Shown here: positions 7,547 through 16,203 of the stretch, one piece after another
Numbering within the stretch: position 1 is the stretch's first letter
How the letters are laid out: every line of letters begins with the position of its first letter
From: Lentimicrobium sp.
GTDB taxonomy: Bacteria; Bacteroidota; Bacteroidia; Bacteroidales; Lentimicrobiaceae
Assembly: GCA_024709105.1 (NCBI GenBank)
Contig: JANJXJ010000141.1
Span: 1 to 43,295, forward strand
Length of the DNA: 43,295 nt
Direction: 5' to 3'
Notes under the pieces: generated by a model
What the model was told of the DNA's origin: nothing
Databases searched by the model: none
The model's input: only the letters and a program-made list of their open reading frames with translations
Translations under genes and position numbers: made by a program

Positions 7547-10062
7547 TAAACAATAAAACTACCGATCTGAAAAACAATGAGTGAAACCAGATAAGCCAGG
7601 GCCGTTGTATAAACTACAATGAAGGCCGCCCATTTCCAGCTTCCGCTTTCTTTTTTAATGGCTGCGACCACAGCAACACAAGGGAAGTATATGAGTATGA
7701 ACAGCATGAAGCTGAATGCAACCAGAGGAGTAAAGACTTTTTCTCCTTTGCGGTGTCCTTCATAATAAGTTTGTTGCTGAAGTTTCTGAATCAGTGAGGC
7801 TGAGGTTTCGTCGGCATCGGCACCTACCTGATAGAGTACCCCCAGGGTCCCAACCGTGATTTCTTTAGCGGCAACGCCGGTAAGTATAGCTACACTCATT
7901 TTCCAGTCGAAACCAAGTGGGCGCATCACCGGTTCAATCATATGGCCCAATCGGCCGATGTATGAATTTAACTGCCTGTAACTTTCATGCTCATGTATTA
8001 CCTGATTGAGGATTTCATCCAATTCTTCACTAGTTGTAACCAGCTCATTTGTCTCAGGATGAGTTAATGTTCCGTTCTCAAACATGGCAGTAGTTTCTGA
8101 AAGACGGGTATTGTAAAAGCCGTCTTTGTCTGTTTCGCGGGGAAAGTAGCCTAATGCCCAAATAATGATTGAAGCTACCAGAATTACACCTCCTATTTTT
8201 CTCAGGTATTGTTCGGCCCGGCTCCACATGTGGCGAAGAATGGCTTTAGGTGTCGGAACACGGTAGGGGGGGAGTTCCATTACGAATGGAATATCAGGCC
8301 CTCTGACAATTGCTTTTTTGAAAAGAAGTGCAGAACCAATGGCTAAAAGAACACCAAAAAAGTACATCAAAAAAAGAATACTGCCCTGATACTTGACAAA
8401 AAAAGCACTGATAAACAAAATGTATACAGGCAACCTTGCACTGCATGACATAAAGGGATTGATGAGCATGGTAATAAGCCTGTCGCGGCGGCTTTCAATG
8501 ATTCTTGTGCTTAGAATTGCAGGTACATTACAGCCAAACCCCATAAGTAAGGGGATAAATGATTTTCCATGGAGCCCGATTTTGTGCATGGCCTTGTCCA
8601 TTATAAATACAGCTCTGGCCATGTATCCGGTATCTTCCATCAGCGAGATAAACAGATACAGTAAAAGAATATTAGGCAGGAATATGATAACACCTCCAAT
8701 GCCTCCAAGAATCCCATCAATCATCAGGTCTTTAAGGATTCCGTCTGCAAGGAGCCTATCCAGTCCTGAGGCAACCATATCCACCAGCATCTCTATCCAG
8801 GTCATCGGATATTCACCGATTCTGAAAGTGCCGTAGAAGGTCAGCCACATAAAGAATACAAAAATCGGAATACCCCAGACTTTATGAGTAATGATTGTGT
8901 CAACTATTTCGGTTTTTTTGCGCTGTATAATCTTATTTGGAGTAAAGGTCTCTCTCAGTGCCCCTGCAATAAACCCATATTTTGCATCCGCTATCAAACT
9001 TTCTGTGTCCTGCCCCGATGATTGTTCAATCAACTCAATCTGGGAATCTGTTACCTCAGTAACTTCCTGATAATTGACAAGTTGCTCCGAAAGAACTTCG
9101 GTTGCTCTGTCTTTTTCTATAAGTTTAAGCGCCAGGAAGCGGGTAGAGATTTTGTCAATAATTGCAGTATTTCCAGGTTTACGGAGATAATCCTGAATTT
9201 TTTTAATACCCTGTTCAACTATTGAACCATAATTGATGTGAATGTGGCGTACAGTTTCGTCACGGTTTTCATAAACATCAATGATTTTATTAAGCAATTG
9301 GTCGATGCCTTTACCTCTGGAACCAATGGTTGTTACAAAAGGTATCCCCAGCAGCTTTCCAAGTTGATGATAATCAAGTTTATTTCCGGCTTTTTCAAGC
9401 TCGTCGTACATGTTTAGGACTCCCACCAGCTTGATGTCCATATCAATCAGCTGCGTAGTGAGGAACAGATTTCTCTCAAGATTTGAACTGTCTAAGATAT
9501 TTACAACAATGTCCGGCGCCGATTCTGTAATAAAATCTCTTACAAATAACTCCTCAGGACTGTAAGCACTTATGGAATAAGTACCTGGCAGGTCAGTAAT
9601 TACAAACTTATATCCTCCGAATTTTATGCGGGCTTCCTTGGCATCAACGGTAACTCCTGAGTAATTTCCTACTCTTTCCTTGAGTCCTGAGATTTGATTA
9701 AAAATGGTTGTTTTTCCTGAATTAGGATTTCCAACCAATGCTATATTTATGGTTTTGCCTGCTGTTCTGGTATGGCCATTATGTAATTCACCTTCAATAC
9801 TGCCCTTGGAAGTCATTTCGTAGTTAGCTGAAGCAGTATCTTCGGTTGTGATCTCAACCAAAGCAGCATCACAATTTCGCAGCGAAACATTATACCCCAT
9901 TACATGATATTCAACAGGATCCATAAACGGAGCACGCTGTACCACAGAAACTTCTTTTCCTGTAATAAAGCCCATCTCCATGATGCGCTTGCGAAACGCA
10001 CCCCTGCCCCTAATCTTTGTAATCGTGCCCTTTCCTCCGGGTATCAGCTCGTCTAATGTCAA
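7546..10062 (-). CDS. feoB: FeoA-FeoB fusion ferrous iron transporter
   Basis: Fe(II) importer of the inner membrane, ~838 residues, with FeoA fused to FeoB as is common in Bacteroidota. The SH3-like FeoA domain occupies ~1-75 (MTLDELIPGG, RRIMEMGF-type turn, SLRNCDAALVEI). The G domain follows: G1 GNPNSGKTT at 111-119, G3 DLPG at 157-160, G4 NMYD at 217-220. The permease contains the gate motifs GFGCNVPA and MSCSARLPVY and the C-terminal ILTGVAAKEITVGTLGVLYQ. The longest frame starts at TTG 10095, but that codon lies within a perfect -7 box (10093-10100). TTG 10062 gives a canonical FeoA start and is preferred. No Fur box was recognised upstream. It leads the operon with the M50-like and Cys-rich genes. 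Confidence 0.95.
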   Translation of the reverse strand: MTLDELIPGGKGTITKIRGRGAFRKRIMEMGFITGKEVSVVQRAPFMDPVEYHVMGYNVSLRNCDAALVEITTEDTASANYEMTSKGSIEGELHNGHTRTAGKTINIALVGNPNSGKTTIFNQISGLKERVGNYSGVTVDAKEARIKFGGYKFVITDLPGTYSISAYSPEELFVRDFITESAPDIVVNILDSSNLERNLFLTTQLIDMDIKLVGVLNMYDELEKAGNKLDYHQLGKLLGIPFVTTIGSRGKGIDQLLNKIIDVYENRDETVRHIHINYGSIVEQGIKKIQDYLRKPGNTAIIDKISTRFLALKLIEKDRATEVLSEQLVNYQEVTEVTDSQIELIEQSSGQDTESLIADAKYGFIAGALRETFTPNKIIQRKKTEIVDTIITHKVWGIPIFVFFMWLTFYGTFRIGEYPMTWIEMLVDMVASGLDRLLADGILKDLMIDGILGGIGGVIIFLPNILLLYLFISLMEDTGYMARAVFIMDKAMHKIGLHGKSFIPLLMGFGCNVPAILSTRIIESRRDRLITMLINPFMSCSARLPVYILFISAFFVKYQGSILFLMYFFGVLLAIGSALLFKKAIVRGPDIPFVMELPPYRVPTPKAILRHMWSRAEQYLRKIGGVILVASIIIWALGYFPRETDKDGFYNTRLSETTAMFENGTLTHPETNELVTTSEELDEILNQVIHEHESYRQLNSYIGRLGHMIEPVMRPLGFDWKMSVAILTGVAAKEITVGTLGVLYQVGADADETSASLIQKLQQQTYYEGHRKGEKVFTPLVAFSFMLFILIYFPCVAVVAAIKKESGSWKWAAFIVVYTTALAYLVSLIVFQIGSFIV

Positions 10063-10092
10063 TGGTGTATTATTTAGAAAGATTTTAAATAG

Positions 10093-10100
10093 CAAAAATA
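10093..10100 (-). promoter_or_regulatory. -7 promoter box of the feo operon
   Basis: TATTTTTG on the minus strand fits TAnnTTTG. Predicted transcription start ~10086, 24 nt before TTG 10062. A clear -33 TTG at the right spacing is missing, as expected for a regulated promoter, though this could also be chance. Confidence 0.45.
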
Positions 10101-10207
10101 CAGAATTTCAGATTATCCGTAAGTTTTACTGTAAAAAATGAGAGTAGTTTATGAGCAAATGTTCATAAAGCGGCAATAGTTACACTTAGTCAACAGTTTT
10201 TGGCTGT

Positions 10208-10729
10208 TTAAGTGTTTAGCAAAGGATCGGATTTGTGTAAAGCAGTTAGGGCATAAGTAATCTTTTTGCCATAATTTTCTCTGAAAAGTCTGGTAATTCC
10301 TGCAACAGCATTTTCGCGTGAGCTATATCTGTTCTTCTGATACAGCATTATAAAATCTTTCATATCCTGATAAATATCAGCGATGCATTCCCCCAAACTC
10401 ATTTTTTGAAGGTTGCTGTTTTCTCCATCTACTTCCTCAGGCATCCAAAAGTGATCGTGCGGATAAAACTTGTTTCTCAGTGTGTTAAAGATCAACTCCC
10501 ACGATTCTTCAGTAACAAATCTTTCATCAGCATCAGGGTCTTCAGGAATTAAAGGTTTAACAACTGAACCTTTTAGATAAAGCAGTGGCAAAATGTGTCT
10601 GTAGAAAGTGATAATATCCTGACTTTCATACTTCTCTGAATTTTCTGTAAAAACACAGAACTCATTGGCTACCGTGAGCAATTCTATTACCTGTTTTGAG
10701 TAAACGGGGTCATTAGGCTGAATTTCCAT
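10208..10729 (-). CDS. DUF5063-like conserved protein
   Basis: A soluble, mostly helical, acidic protein of 173 residues with no signal peptide or transmembrane segment. The N-terminal block (VIELLTVANEFCVF) and the central DHFWMPEE and LGECIADIYQDMKDFIMLYQ segments resemble the DUF5063 family of Bacteroidota. That assignment is from memory of the family pattern and is moderate. Function is unknown. It is a single gene upstream of the feo operon on the same strand, with a 112-bp gap and its own -7 box. No catalytic motif can be pointed to. Confidence 0.75.
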   Translation of the reverse strand: MEIQPNDPVYSKQVIELLTVANEFCVFTENSEKYESQDIITFYRHILPLLYLKGSVVKPLIPEDPDADERFVTEESWELIFNTLRNKFYPHDHFWMPEEVDGENSNLQKMSLGECIADIYQDMKDFIMLYQKNRYSSRENAVAGITRLFRENYGKKITYALTALHKSDPLLNT

Positions 10730-10747
10730 TTCAAATCATTTGAATGG

Positions 10748-10755
10748 CAAAGTTA
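10748..10755 (-). promoter_or_regulatory. -7 promoter box of DUF5063-like gene
   Basis: TAACTTTG on the minus strand, exact match to TAnnTTTG, with predicted start ~10742 and a ~13-nt leader to ATG 10729. No TTG at -33. Confidence 0.5.
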
Positions 10756-11006
10756 ACAGTTATATTAATCCGGTTATTAAAAATGCTTTTCAAAAGGTGG
10801 TTGTAATATTCGTTATGGCATTAATGCCAGTGATTATCGTCGCTTCATCCCGCATAAAAATTACTGCCGACTTGATTTAGAAAAATAGCTATATTTACAA
10901 AACAATCAATAGATGTCTTTAAATTGCTTTTGGCAATTCCAAAATGTGGAATAATATTCCAAAGTCAGAAATTGTTAAATTGGTCTTTAAAATATTCAGG
11001 TTTATG

Positions 11007-11459
11007 GAAAGGCTATTGCTTAAGAAGCGGCTGCTTGAAATGTGCCGGGAACTCAAAGTTGAGAATGAAAAGAATTTGCTTTTAGCGATGGAAGATGCCC
11101 AGCAAAGTGCAAATGATTATGGACAGCCGCGCGACAGATACGACTCATACAGGGCACAGCTGCTTCGAAAACGTGATATGCTTGGGCAGCAACTTGAAAA
11201 GGTTCAGAATGAGATTGCTGTTCTTGACCGGATTGATTTGAAAAGAGCTTGTACCGAAGCAGGATTCGGATCTGTAGTAATAACTGACCAGCAAAAAGTG
11301 TTTATTTCCATTGGAATCGGAAAGATTTGTCTGGAAGGAGAGGGGGATTTTTATGCCATTTCTTCGGGGGTGCCTTTTGCAGAAGCTGCCAAAAATAAAA
11401 GGAAAGGCGATTTTATAGTTTTTAATGGCAAAAAAACAGAGGTACTTGATGTTTTCTGA
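11007..11459 (+). CDS. GreA/GreB-like small protein
   Basis: A ~150-residue protein from ATG 11007 (ATG 10944 in frame would add 21 residues; the shorter form matches the usual length and N-terminus of the family). Residues ~1-75 form a charged coiled coil (MEDAQQSANDYGQPRDRYDSY...), and the C-terminal ~75 residues form a beta domain (GSVVITDQQKVFISIGIGK, FYAISSGVPFAEA, GDFIVFNGKK). This layout resembles transcript-cleavage factors GreA/GreB, and Bacteroidota databases often mislabel such proteins as 3-oxoacyl-ACP synthase. The acidic tip residues that make GreA a cleavage factor cannot be confirmed, so binding to RNA polymerase is inferred only. It converges with rplS across a terminator. 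A near -7 box (TATATTTA, 10890-10897) has one mismatch. Confidence 0.75.
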   Translation, partial: ERLLLKKRLLEMCRELKVENEKNLLLAMEDAQQSANDYGQPRDRYDSYRAQLLRKRDMLGQQLEKVQNEIAVLDRIDLKRACTEAGFGSVVITDQQKVFISIGIGKICLEGEGDFYAISSGVPFAEAAKNKRKGDFIVFNGKKTEVLDVF

Positions 11460-11466
11460 AAAAAAA

Positions 11467-11490
11467 AGTCTGCTCCATAGGAAGCAGACT
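11467..11490 (-). terminator. Rho-independent terminator of rplS
   Basis: An 8-bp stem AGTCTGCT/AGCAGACT with an 8-nt loop, 26 bp after the rplS stop. On the minus strand it is followed by a long T-run (A-run at 11458-11467 on the plus strand). It overlaps the end of the convergent GreA/B-like transcript and may serve both. Confidence 0.8.
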
Positions 11491-11515
11491 CTCTTCAACA
11501 CTTATGAAAACAAAG

Positions 11516-11872
11516 TTAAACCCTTTTCTCTTTAATTCTGGCTTTTTTACCTTTGAGGTCACGGAGATAGAAAATACGTGCTCTGCGAACAACGCCTCTC
11601 TTGTTGACTTCAATTTTGTCAATAAAAGGAGAAGCAATAGGGAAAATTCTCTCAACGCCAGTGTTGCCTGAAATTTTCCTGACTGTGAAAGTTTCAGTTA
11701 CACCACTTCCTGCACGTTGTAAAACAACGCCCTGAAACTGCTGAATTCTTTCCTTGTCACCTTCTTTGATTTTATAGTGAACGGTAATGGTGTCGCCGGC
11801 TTTGAAGCTTGGTAACTCTTTCATAGTCACGAAATTGTCCTCTACAAACTTCAGTAATGCGTTCTTGCTCAT
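11516..11872 (-). CDS. rplS: 50S ribosomal protein L19
   Basis: L19 of the large ribosomal subunit, 118 residues, normal length. It sits at the 30S-50S interface. Conserved family blocks are [57 protein letters not shown] and [18 protein letters not shown]. In most bacteria rplS directly follows trmD in an rpsP-rimM-trmD-rplS operon. Here trmD lies upstream on the same strand but the cstA gene, on the opposite strand, separates the two by 1.8 kb. Accordingly rplS has its own promoter and terminator. Confidence 0.98.
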   Translation of the reverse strand: MSKNALLKFVEDNFVTMKELPSFKAGDTITVHYKIKEGDKERIQQFQGVVLQRAGSGVTETFTVRKISGNTGVERIFPIASPFIDKIEVNKRGVVRRARIFYLRDLKGKKARIKEKRV

Positions 11873-11913
11873 TATCTTAGGTATTAAATGGTTGCGTTTT
11901 CCAAAAATGAGTG

Positions 11914-11945
11914 CAAATATACGGCATTTTTTTTTTAATAAACAA
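11914..11945 (-). promoter_or_regulatory. Promoter of rplS
   Basis: Minus-strand TATATTTG (11914-11921) fits the -7 box exactly, and TTG (11943-11945) lies 21 bp upstream as a -33 element. Predicted start ~11907, leader ~35 nt. Confidence 0.6.
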
Positions 11946-12191
11946 GCCGGATTGTAAATTAATTTTTAAAGTTTTTTGCCCGGAGGCTTTAACGACAGAA
12001 TATTTACTCTTTCCTGGTCCGATTTTAGCCACAGGATTTGTACTTATGTTCAATTATAATTTATAAATAGCAGATAATGAGCATAATAGAATCGTACTCT
12101 TAAACATTGAGATTGAACCACCGGATTTCCTCAAGTCATAATCAATGCTTGAAAATCTGCTGATATTCCGAACTTCTTAAGAATAATCTTC

Positions 12192-12199
12192 TACATTTG
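12192..12199 (+). promoter_or_regulatory. -7 promoter box of cstA
   Basis: TACATTTG is an exact TAnnTTTG match; predicted start ~12206, about 22 nt before ATG 12228. No TTG at the -33 position, which would suit an activator-dependent (catabolite-controlled) promoter. Confidence 0.5.
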
Positions 12200-12227
12200 T
12201 GCGCTGTTCATAATACATTCCGGCAGT

Positions 12228-13661
12228 ATGATAACGTTTTTATTGTCGATCCTTGCACTTATTGCAGGCTATATAGTTTACGGTGCATTTGTTGAAAAGG
12301 TTTTTGGAGTTGATTCTAAGCGACCCACCCCTGCAGTTACTCTGCGAGACGGTGTGGATTACATTCCCATGGGGTGGGGCAAAATTTTCCTTATACAGTT
12401 TCTGAATATTGCTGGCCTGGGGCCTATTTTCGGTGCAATTGCTGGTGCCTTATGGGGACCTGTGGCTTTTTTCTGGATTGTATTTGGCAATATTCTGGCC
12501 GGCGCTGTGCATGATTATTTCTCAGGAATGCTATCAGTAAGAAATGACGGAAAAAGTATCCCTGAGATAGTCGGAGATTATCTTGGGAATGGATTCAGGC
12601 AGTTTATGCGCATTTTTACTGTATTATTGATGGTATTGGTAGGGGCAGTTTTTGTGGTGGGGCCGGTTGGTATTCTTAATAATATGGCCAATTTGGGTAT
12701 TTCAGTATGGACTGCCGCTGTATTCATTTATTATATACTTGCCACTTTGTTGCCGGTTGACAAAATAATTGGAAAAATATATCCTGTGTTTGGTTTTGCC
12801 ATGCTCTTTATGGCAACAGGAATTTTTTCCGGTATCATGTCAGGAGGTTTTGAAATTCCTGAGGTATGGCCTTCTGGACTGATAAATATGCACAGCAATG
12901 CAGATAAATACCCTGTATTTCCATTGTTGTTCATAACCATTGCATGCGGGGCAATTTCAGGATTTCATTCCACACAGTCGCCTTTGATGGCACGTTGTAT
13001 TACCAATGAAAAACTCGGCCGCAGGGTATTCTATGGCGCTATGGTTGCCGAAGGAATTGTTGCTCTGATCTGGGCTGCGGCGGGTATGGCTTTTTTCGGT
13101 GGAATTCAGGAACTTAATGTTGTAATGGCTGAGCACAAAGGAAATGCTGCCTGGGTTGTAAATGAGATTTCCAATTCTCTGCTTGGAAAAGCAGGTGGGC
13201 TACTTGCACTTATCGGTGTGGTTGTTGCACCAATCACATCCGGAGACACCGCTTTCAGAAGTGCCCGCCTGATTATTGCTGACTTTTTAAAACTGAAGCA
13301 AGGGCCTATGAGAAACAGATTACTGATTACCGTACCTCTGTTTGTTGTCGGGTTTGTTATAACACAGGTTGACTTTGCCATCATTTGGCGGTATATGGCC
13401 TGGTCGAATCAAACCCTGGCTACCATTGTATTGTGGGCAATTACGGTTTATCTGCTTAAAGAAAATAAACCTTATCTGATTACTCTGATACCAGGGGTTT
13501 TTATGACGGCTGTTGTTTCAACCTACCTGTTTATAGCTCCGGAAGGGTTTGCTTTGCCTAAAAATATTTCATACGTTGCAGGAGGAGTAATCACTTTAAT
13601 AATAACAACCGGCTTTCTGGTTGTGGCTTTCAGAGGAAGCAAAGCCGGGAATAAGGAATAA
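12228..13661 (+). CDS. cstA: Carbon starvation protein CstA family transporter
   Basis: Inner-membrane transporter of the CstA family, 477 residues, the short form usual in Bacteroidota (enterobacterial CstA is ~700). CstA-type proteins import pyruvate and/or peptides on carbon starvation. The N-terminus shows the family pattern: a first TM helix, RPTPAVTLRDGVDYIPMG, then GLGPIFGAIAGALWGPVAFFWIVFGNILAGAVHDYFSGMLSVRN in pieces. About twelve hydrophobic segments follow, with the conserved FHSTQSPLMARC and GDTAFRSARL blocks. It converges with trmD, their stops being 7 bp apart. Its position between trmD and rplS is unusual. Substrate cannot be fixed from sequence. Confidence 0.92.
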   Translation: MITFLLSILALIAGYIVYGAFVEKVFGVDSKRPTPAVTLRDGVDYIPMGWGKIFLIQFLNIAGLGPIFGAIAGALWGPVAFFWIVFGNILAGAVHDYFSGMLSVRNDGKSIPEIVGDYLGNGFRQFMRIFTVLLMVLVGAVFVVGPVGILNNMANLGISVWTAAVFIYYILATLLPVDKIIGKIYPVFGFAMLFMATGIFSGIMSGGFEIPEVWPSGLINMHSNADKYPVFPLLFITIACGAISGFHSTQSPLMARCITNEKLGRRVFYGAMVAEGIVALIWAAAGMAFFGGIQELNVVMAEHKGNAAWVVNEISNSLLGKAGGLLALIGVVVAPITSGDTAFRSARLIIADFLKLKQGPMRNRLLITVPLFVVGFVITQVDFAIIWRYMAWSNQTLATIVLWAITVYLLKENKPYLITLIPGVFMTAVVSTYLFIAPEGFALPKNISYVAGGVITLIITTGFLVVAFRGSKAGNKE

Positions 13662-13668
13662 CAAAGGT

Positions 13669-14349
13669 TTATTTTTCATCGAGCAGGTCGGGCCTGCGGG
13701 CTTTGGTGCGCTCTACAGCTCGATTGTAATTCCAGTTTATGATTTCCTTTTCATTTCCTGAAAGAAGTATTTCGGGGACTTTCCATCCGTTATATTCAGC
13801 AGGCCGGGTGTAAACCGGCGGGCTCAGCAAACCGTCCTGAAAAGAATCAGACAAAGCTGAGGTTTCATCGCTCAACACCCCCGGAATCAGCCTGATAATG
13901 CTGTCAGTAAGCACTGCTGCTGCAAGTTCGCCACCAGATAGCACATAATCGCCGATCGAAATTTCCCGGGTAATATAATTCTCACGAATTCTTTCGTCAA
14001 TTCCTTTATAATGGCCACATAATAAAATCAGATTCTGCTTCAGGCTCAGCGTGTTGGCAATGCCCTGGTTTAGGACTTCCCCGTCAGGCGTCAGGAATAT
14101 TACCTCGTCATATTCGCGTTCTTCTTTGAGTTTGTTAATGCAATCAGCAATCGGCTGAATCATCATAACCATTCCTGCGCTTCCGCCATAAACGTAGTCA
14201 TCAACATTCCGGTGTTTATTTTTGGCATAATCGCGTATATTATGAATGTGTATTTCAGCCAGACCTTTATTTACAGCACGTTTTATGATTGATTCTGTAA
14301 ACGGTCCCTGAAACATTTCGGGGAATATGCTGAGAATGTCAATGCGCAT
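13669..14349 (-). CDS. trmD: tRNA (guanine37-N1)-methyltransferase TrmD
   Basis: SPOUT methyltransferase that makes m1G37 in tRNAs reading CNN and GGG codons, preventing frameshifts. 226 residues, the standard length. Start [13 protein letters not shown] is canonical. [23 protein letters not shown] and the knotted AdoMet site [13 protein letters not shown] are intact, as are the C-terminal PPVYTRP and RRPDLL blocks. It has its own -7 box. The usual partner rimM is not adjacent, and the downstream neighbour cstA is convergent, with rplS beyond it. Confidence 0.97.
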   Translation of the reverse strand: MRIDILSIFPEMFQGPFTESIIKRAVNKGLAEIHIHNIRDYAKNKHRNVDDYVYGGSAGMVMMIQPIADCINKLKEEREYDEVIFLTPDGEVLNQGIANTLSLKQNLILLCGHYKGIDERIRENYITREISIGDYVLSGGELAAAVLTDSIIRLIPGVLSDETSALSDSFQDGLLSPPVYTRPAEYNGWKVPEILLSGNEKEIINWNYNRAVERTKARRPDLLDEK

Positions 14350-14363
14350 GTTTCTTTTTTCTG

Positions 14364-14371
14364 CAAAAATA
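14364..14371 (-). promoter_or_regulatory. -7 promoter box of trmD
   Basis: Minus-strand TATTTTTG matches TAnnTTTG; predicted start ~14357, a short ~8-nt leader to ATG 14349. A TTG lies only 15 bp upstream, closer than usual. Confidence 0.4.
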
Positions 14372-14473
14372 CAACAATAGCATTAGCAATAAGAACCCGG
14401 AAGCCTGAACTGTATTCCCCTTGTTAAATAAGAATACATTGCCGGTTGCATCTGTATTCTCAGATAAAATCCG

Positions 14474-14481
14474 TAGGTTTG
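14474..14481 (+). promoter_or_regulatory. -7-like box abutting the transporter start
   Basis: TAGGTTTG matches TAnnTTTG but touches ATG 14482. If it works, transcription starts ~14488 and translation would begin at GTG 14500. It may be chance. Confidence 0.3.
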
Positions 14482-15501
14482 ATGCGTAATTATTATCCTG
14501 TGAAACCATTGAAACTGAGTGCTTTTTTCAGTAGGTTGGATTGGTTCTCGGCAACATTGCTGCTGATGATACTAGCTGCCAGATTTTTTCCTGAACCTGG
14601 CATGTATCGTGGACTTTTTTCGCTCAAGAGCTTTTCTTTGGCTGGAATATCAGTTATTTTCTTCTTGTATGGATTGCGTTTAAGCCTTCCGCAAATGCTT
14701 AAATGTGTGAATAACTGGAAATTGCATGTGCTCATTCAGGCCACTACATTTCTGGTATTTCCTCTGATTGTATTGCCTGGCTATTTTCTCTTTAAGGGAA
14801 GCGAATATTATGATCTGTGGCTGGGAGTGTTTTTTCTGGCAACTCTGCCTTCTACGGTGTCTTCTGCGGTAGTTATGGTTTCGCTGGCAGGAGGAAACGT
14901 GCCTGGTTCAATTTTTAATGCAACTTTTTCCAGCATAGCAGGAATTCTTATTACTCCATTATGGATGGGATTGTTTCTGGCTGCTGATGCGCATAGCCCC
15001 GGGTTAGGAATTGTTTTTCAAAAACTTGCCATTCAGATACTTTTGCCTCTTTTTATCGGAATAACTTTGCACAGATGGTTTGGGAGTATTGCCATCAAGT
15101 ATAAGGATTTTACACGTTACTTCGATCAATTGGTTATTCTTTCAGTAGTGTACACCTCATTTTGCAGCTCCTTTAGCCAGGGTTTGTTTGATGATTTTAA
15201 TACTTTGGTAATTCTGGTTTTGCTTTTTTTTCTGATACTTCTGTTTGTTATAGCCAATTTATTGATTGTCAGGGCTGCGAATTTTACGGGACTTCCTTTG
15301 CCGGATAAAATTGCAGCACTTTTCTGCGGATCAACCAAATCGTTGATGCATGGAAGTGTTATGGCTGGTGTGATGTTTGCCGCTACAGGAAAGGGTGGGG
15401 TATTGTTGCTGCCGGTATTAATATATCATGCAATGCAATTGACATTTACTGGATTTATGTCGCAGAAATTTCGAAGAGAATCCAGAAGTCAGGCACAATA
15501 G
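14482..15501 (+). CDS. SBF-like (bile acid:sodium symporter superfamily) membrane transporter
   Basis: A ten-helix inner-membrane transporter of the SBF/BASS superfamily, closest in pattern to the SBF_like (YfeH) branch, ~340 residues. Visible marks are the LDWF entry before TM1, FFLYGLRLSLPQM, the cross-over motif LPSTVSSAVVMVSLAGGN in TM4, and FCGSTKSLMHGSVMAGVMF in TM9. These two discontinuous helices form the sodium/substrate site in the superfamily. The substrate is unknown; organic anions are the family's usual cargo. TTG 14446, ATG 14482 and GTG 14500 are all possible starts. TTG is least likely; GTG would give MKPLKLSAFFSRLDW, resembling typical family starts. The 3' end overlaps the convergent STAS-like gene by 13 bp. 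Confidence 0.85.
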   Translation: MRNYYPVKPLKLSAFFSRLDWFSATLLLMILAARFFPEPGMYRGLFSLKSFSLAGISVIFFLYGLRLSLPQMLKCVNNWKLHVLIQATTFLVFPLIVLPGYFLFKGSEYYDLWLGVFFLATLPSTVSSAVVMVSLAGGNVPGSIFNATFSSIAGILITPLWMGLFLAADAHSPGLGIVFQKLAIQILLPLFIGITLHRWFGSIAIKYKDFTRYFDQLVILSVVYTSFCSSFSQGLFDDFNTLVILVLLFFLILLFVIANLLIVRAANFTGLPLPDKIAALFCGSTKSLMHGSVMAGVMFAATGKGGVLLLPVLIYHAMQLTFTGFMSQKFRRESRSQAQ

Positions 15502-15938
15502 CCAGTTTGTTCGGTTGAACAACTAATTTTATCGCTGCTTGCTGGTTTTATAAGGTCCATAATCCACCCCAGAGCGTCAGGTATGGTTGTAAAAACTCCG
15601 ATTTCAGGAAAATGGTAAACCTGATGTACTATCTGGTGTGGTAAACAATTTTCCTTCTGCATCACAAAAGCAACCCTTTTAACACCTATATGTTTCATCT
15701 GTGGGATAAGATACTGCATTATCCATGATCTTAACCTGCGTTCGAATAATGGTGAATCATAAGGAGCTGAAATAATCAGATTCTGTGCTTCTTTTTGCTC
15801 TGCTTCTGATATACAACTATTAATTACCTGTAAAAAATCTGCAGTGGAACTCACCTGCTCAGGCGTAACTTTTTTTATCAGTAAACCAAGTTCACTGAGG
15901 AAATCCTTGCTTCTGATGTCGGGTAGTTTTCCAGTCAT
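15489..15938 (-). CDS. STAS/SpoIIAA-like conserved hypothetical protein
   Basis: A 149-residue soluble protein with no signal or TM segment. The second half alternates beta and alpha: NLIISAPYDSP, WIMQYLIPQMKHIGVKRVAFVMQ, then VFTTIPDALGWIMDLI. This order (a strand, a W-x-P helix, G(V)KRxAFV strand, final xxALxWI helix) is that of SpoIIAA/STAS-like proteins widespread in Bacteroidota, where it is used in non-enzymatic signalling. The family call is moderate and no phospho-site can be assigned. It is convergent with, and overlaps by 13 bp, the SBF transporter gene. No good -7 box was seen upstream. The 265-bp region to its right holds no gene. Confidence 0.75.
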   Translation of the reverse strand: MTGKLPDIRSKDFLSELGLLIKKVTPEQVSSTADFLQVINSCISEAEQKEAQNLIISAPYDSPLFERRLRSWIMQYLIPQMKHIGVKRVAFVMQKENCLPHQIVHQVYHFPEIGVFTTIPDALGWIMDLIKPASSDKISCSTEQTGYCA

Positions 15939-16203
15939 ACGTCTGAGCCAAAATTCGGATATAAATGTAATAAAATTTACTTAATTGCGCAATGTTTTTT
16001 ATTAAAAAATATTACAATGTTAATGTCCTTTGAATTAGTCTGTTAAGAGTTGAAGGTATTGATTTTAATGTAAATTTAATGTACATATATGTAAAATAAA
16101 TGACATTTGATCTTCATTAATGAGCAAAATCATGCTTCGGCCATATAATAGCCGGGTGGCAAGTTTTATTTATGAAGAGGTGATTTTTACGGAAGCAATT
16201 CTG

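Larger units (their letters stand above)
11873..12227. other. Divergent intergenic region rplS / cstA
   Basis: This 355-bp AT-rich gap holds the rplS promoter at its left end and the cstA -7 box at its right end. The middle (~11946-12180) has no reading frame worth calling, no tRNA and no strong hairpin. It may carry cstA regulatory sites, but none was recognised. Confidence 0.6.

Noticed and set aside
8393-8836. 147-codon frame antisense to feoAB
   Set aside because: Mirrors the hydrophobic permease region of FeoB; typical shadow frame without its own motif.
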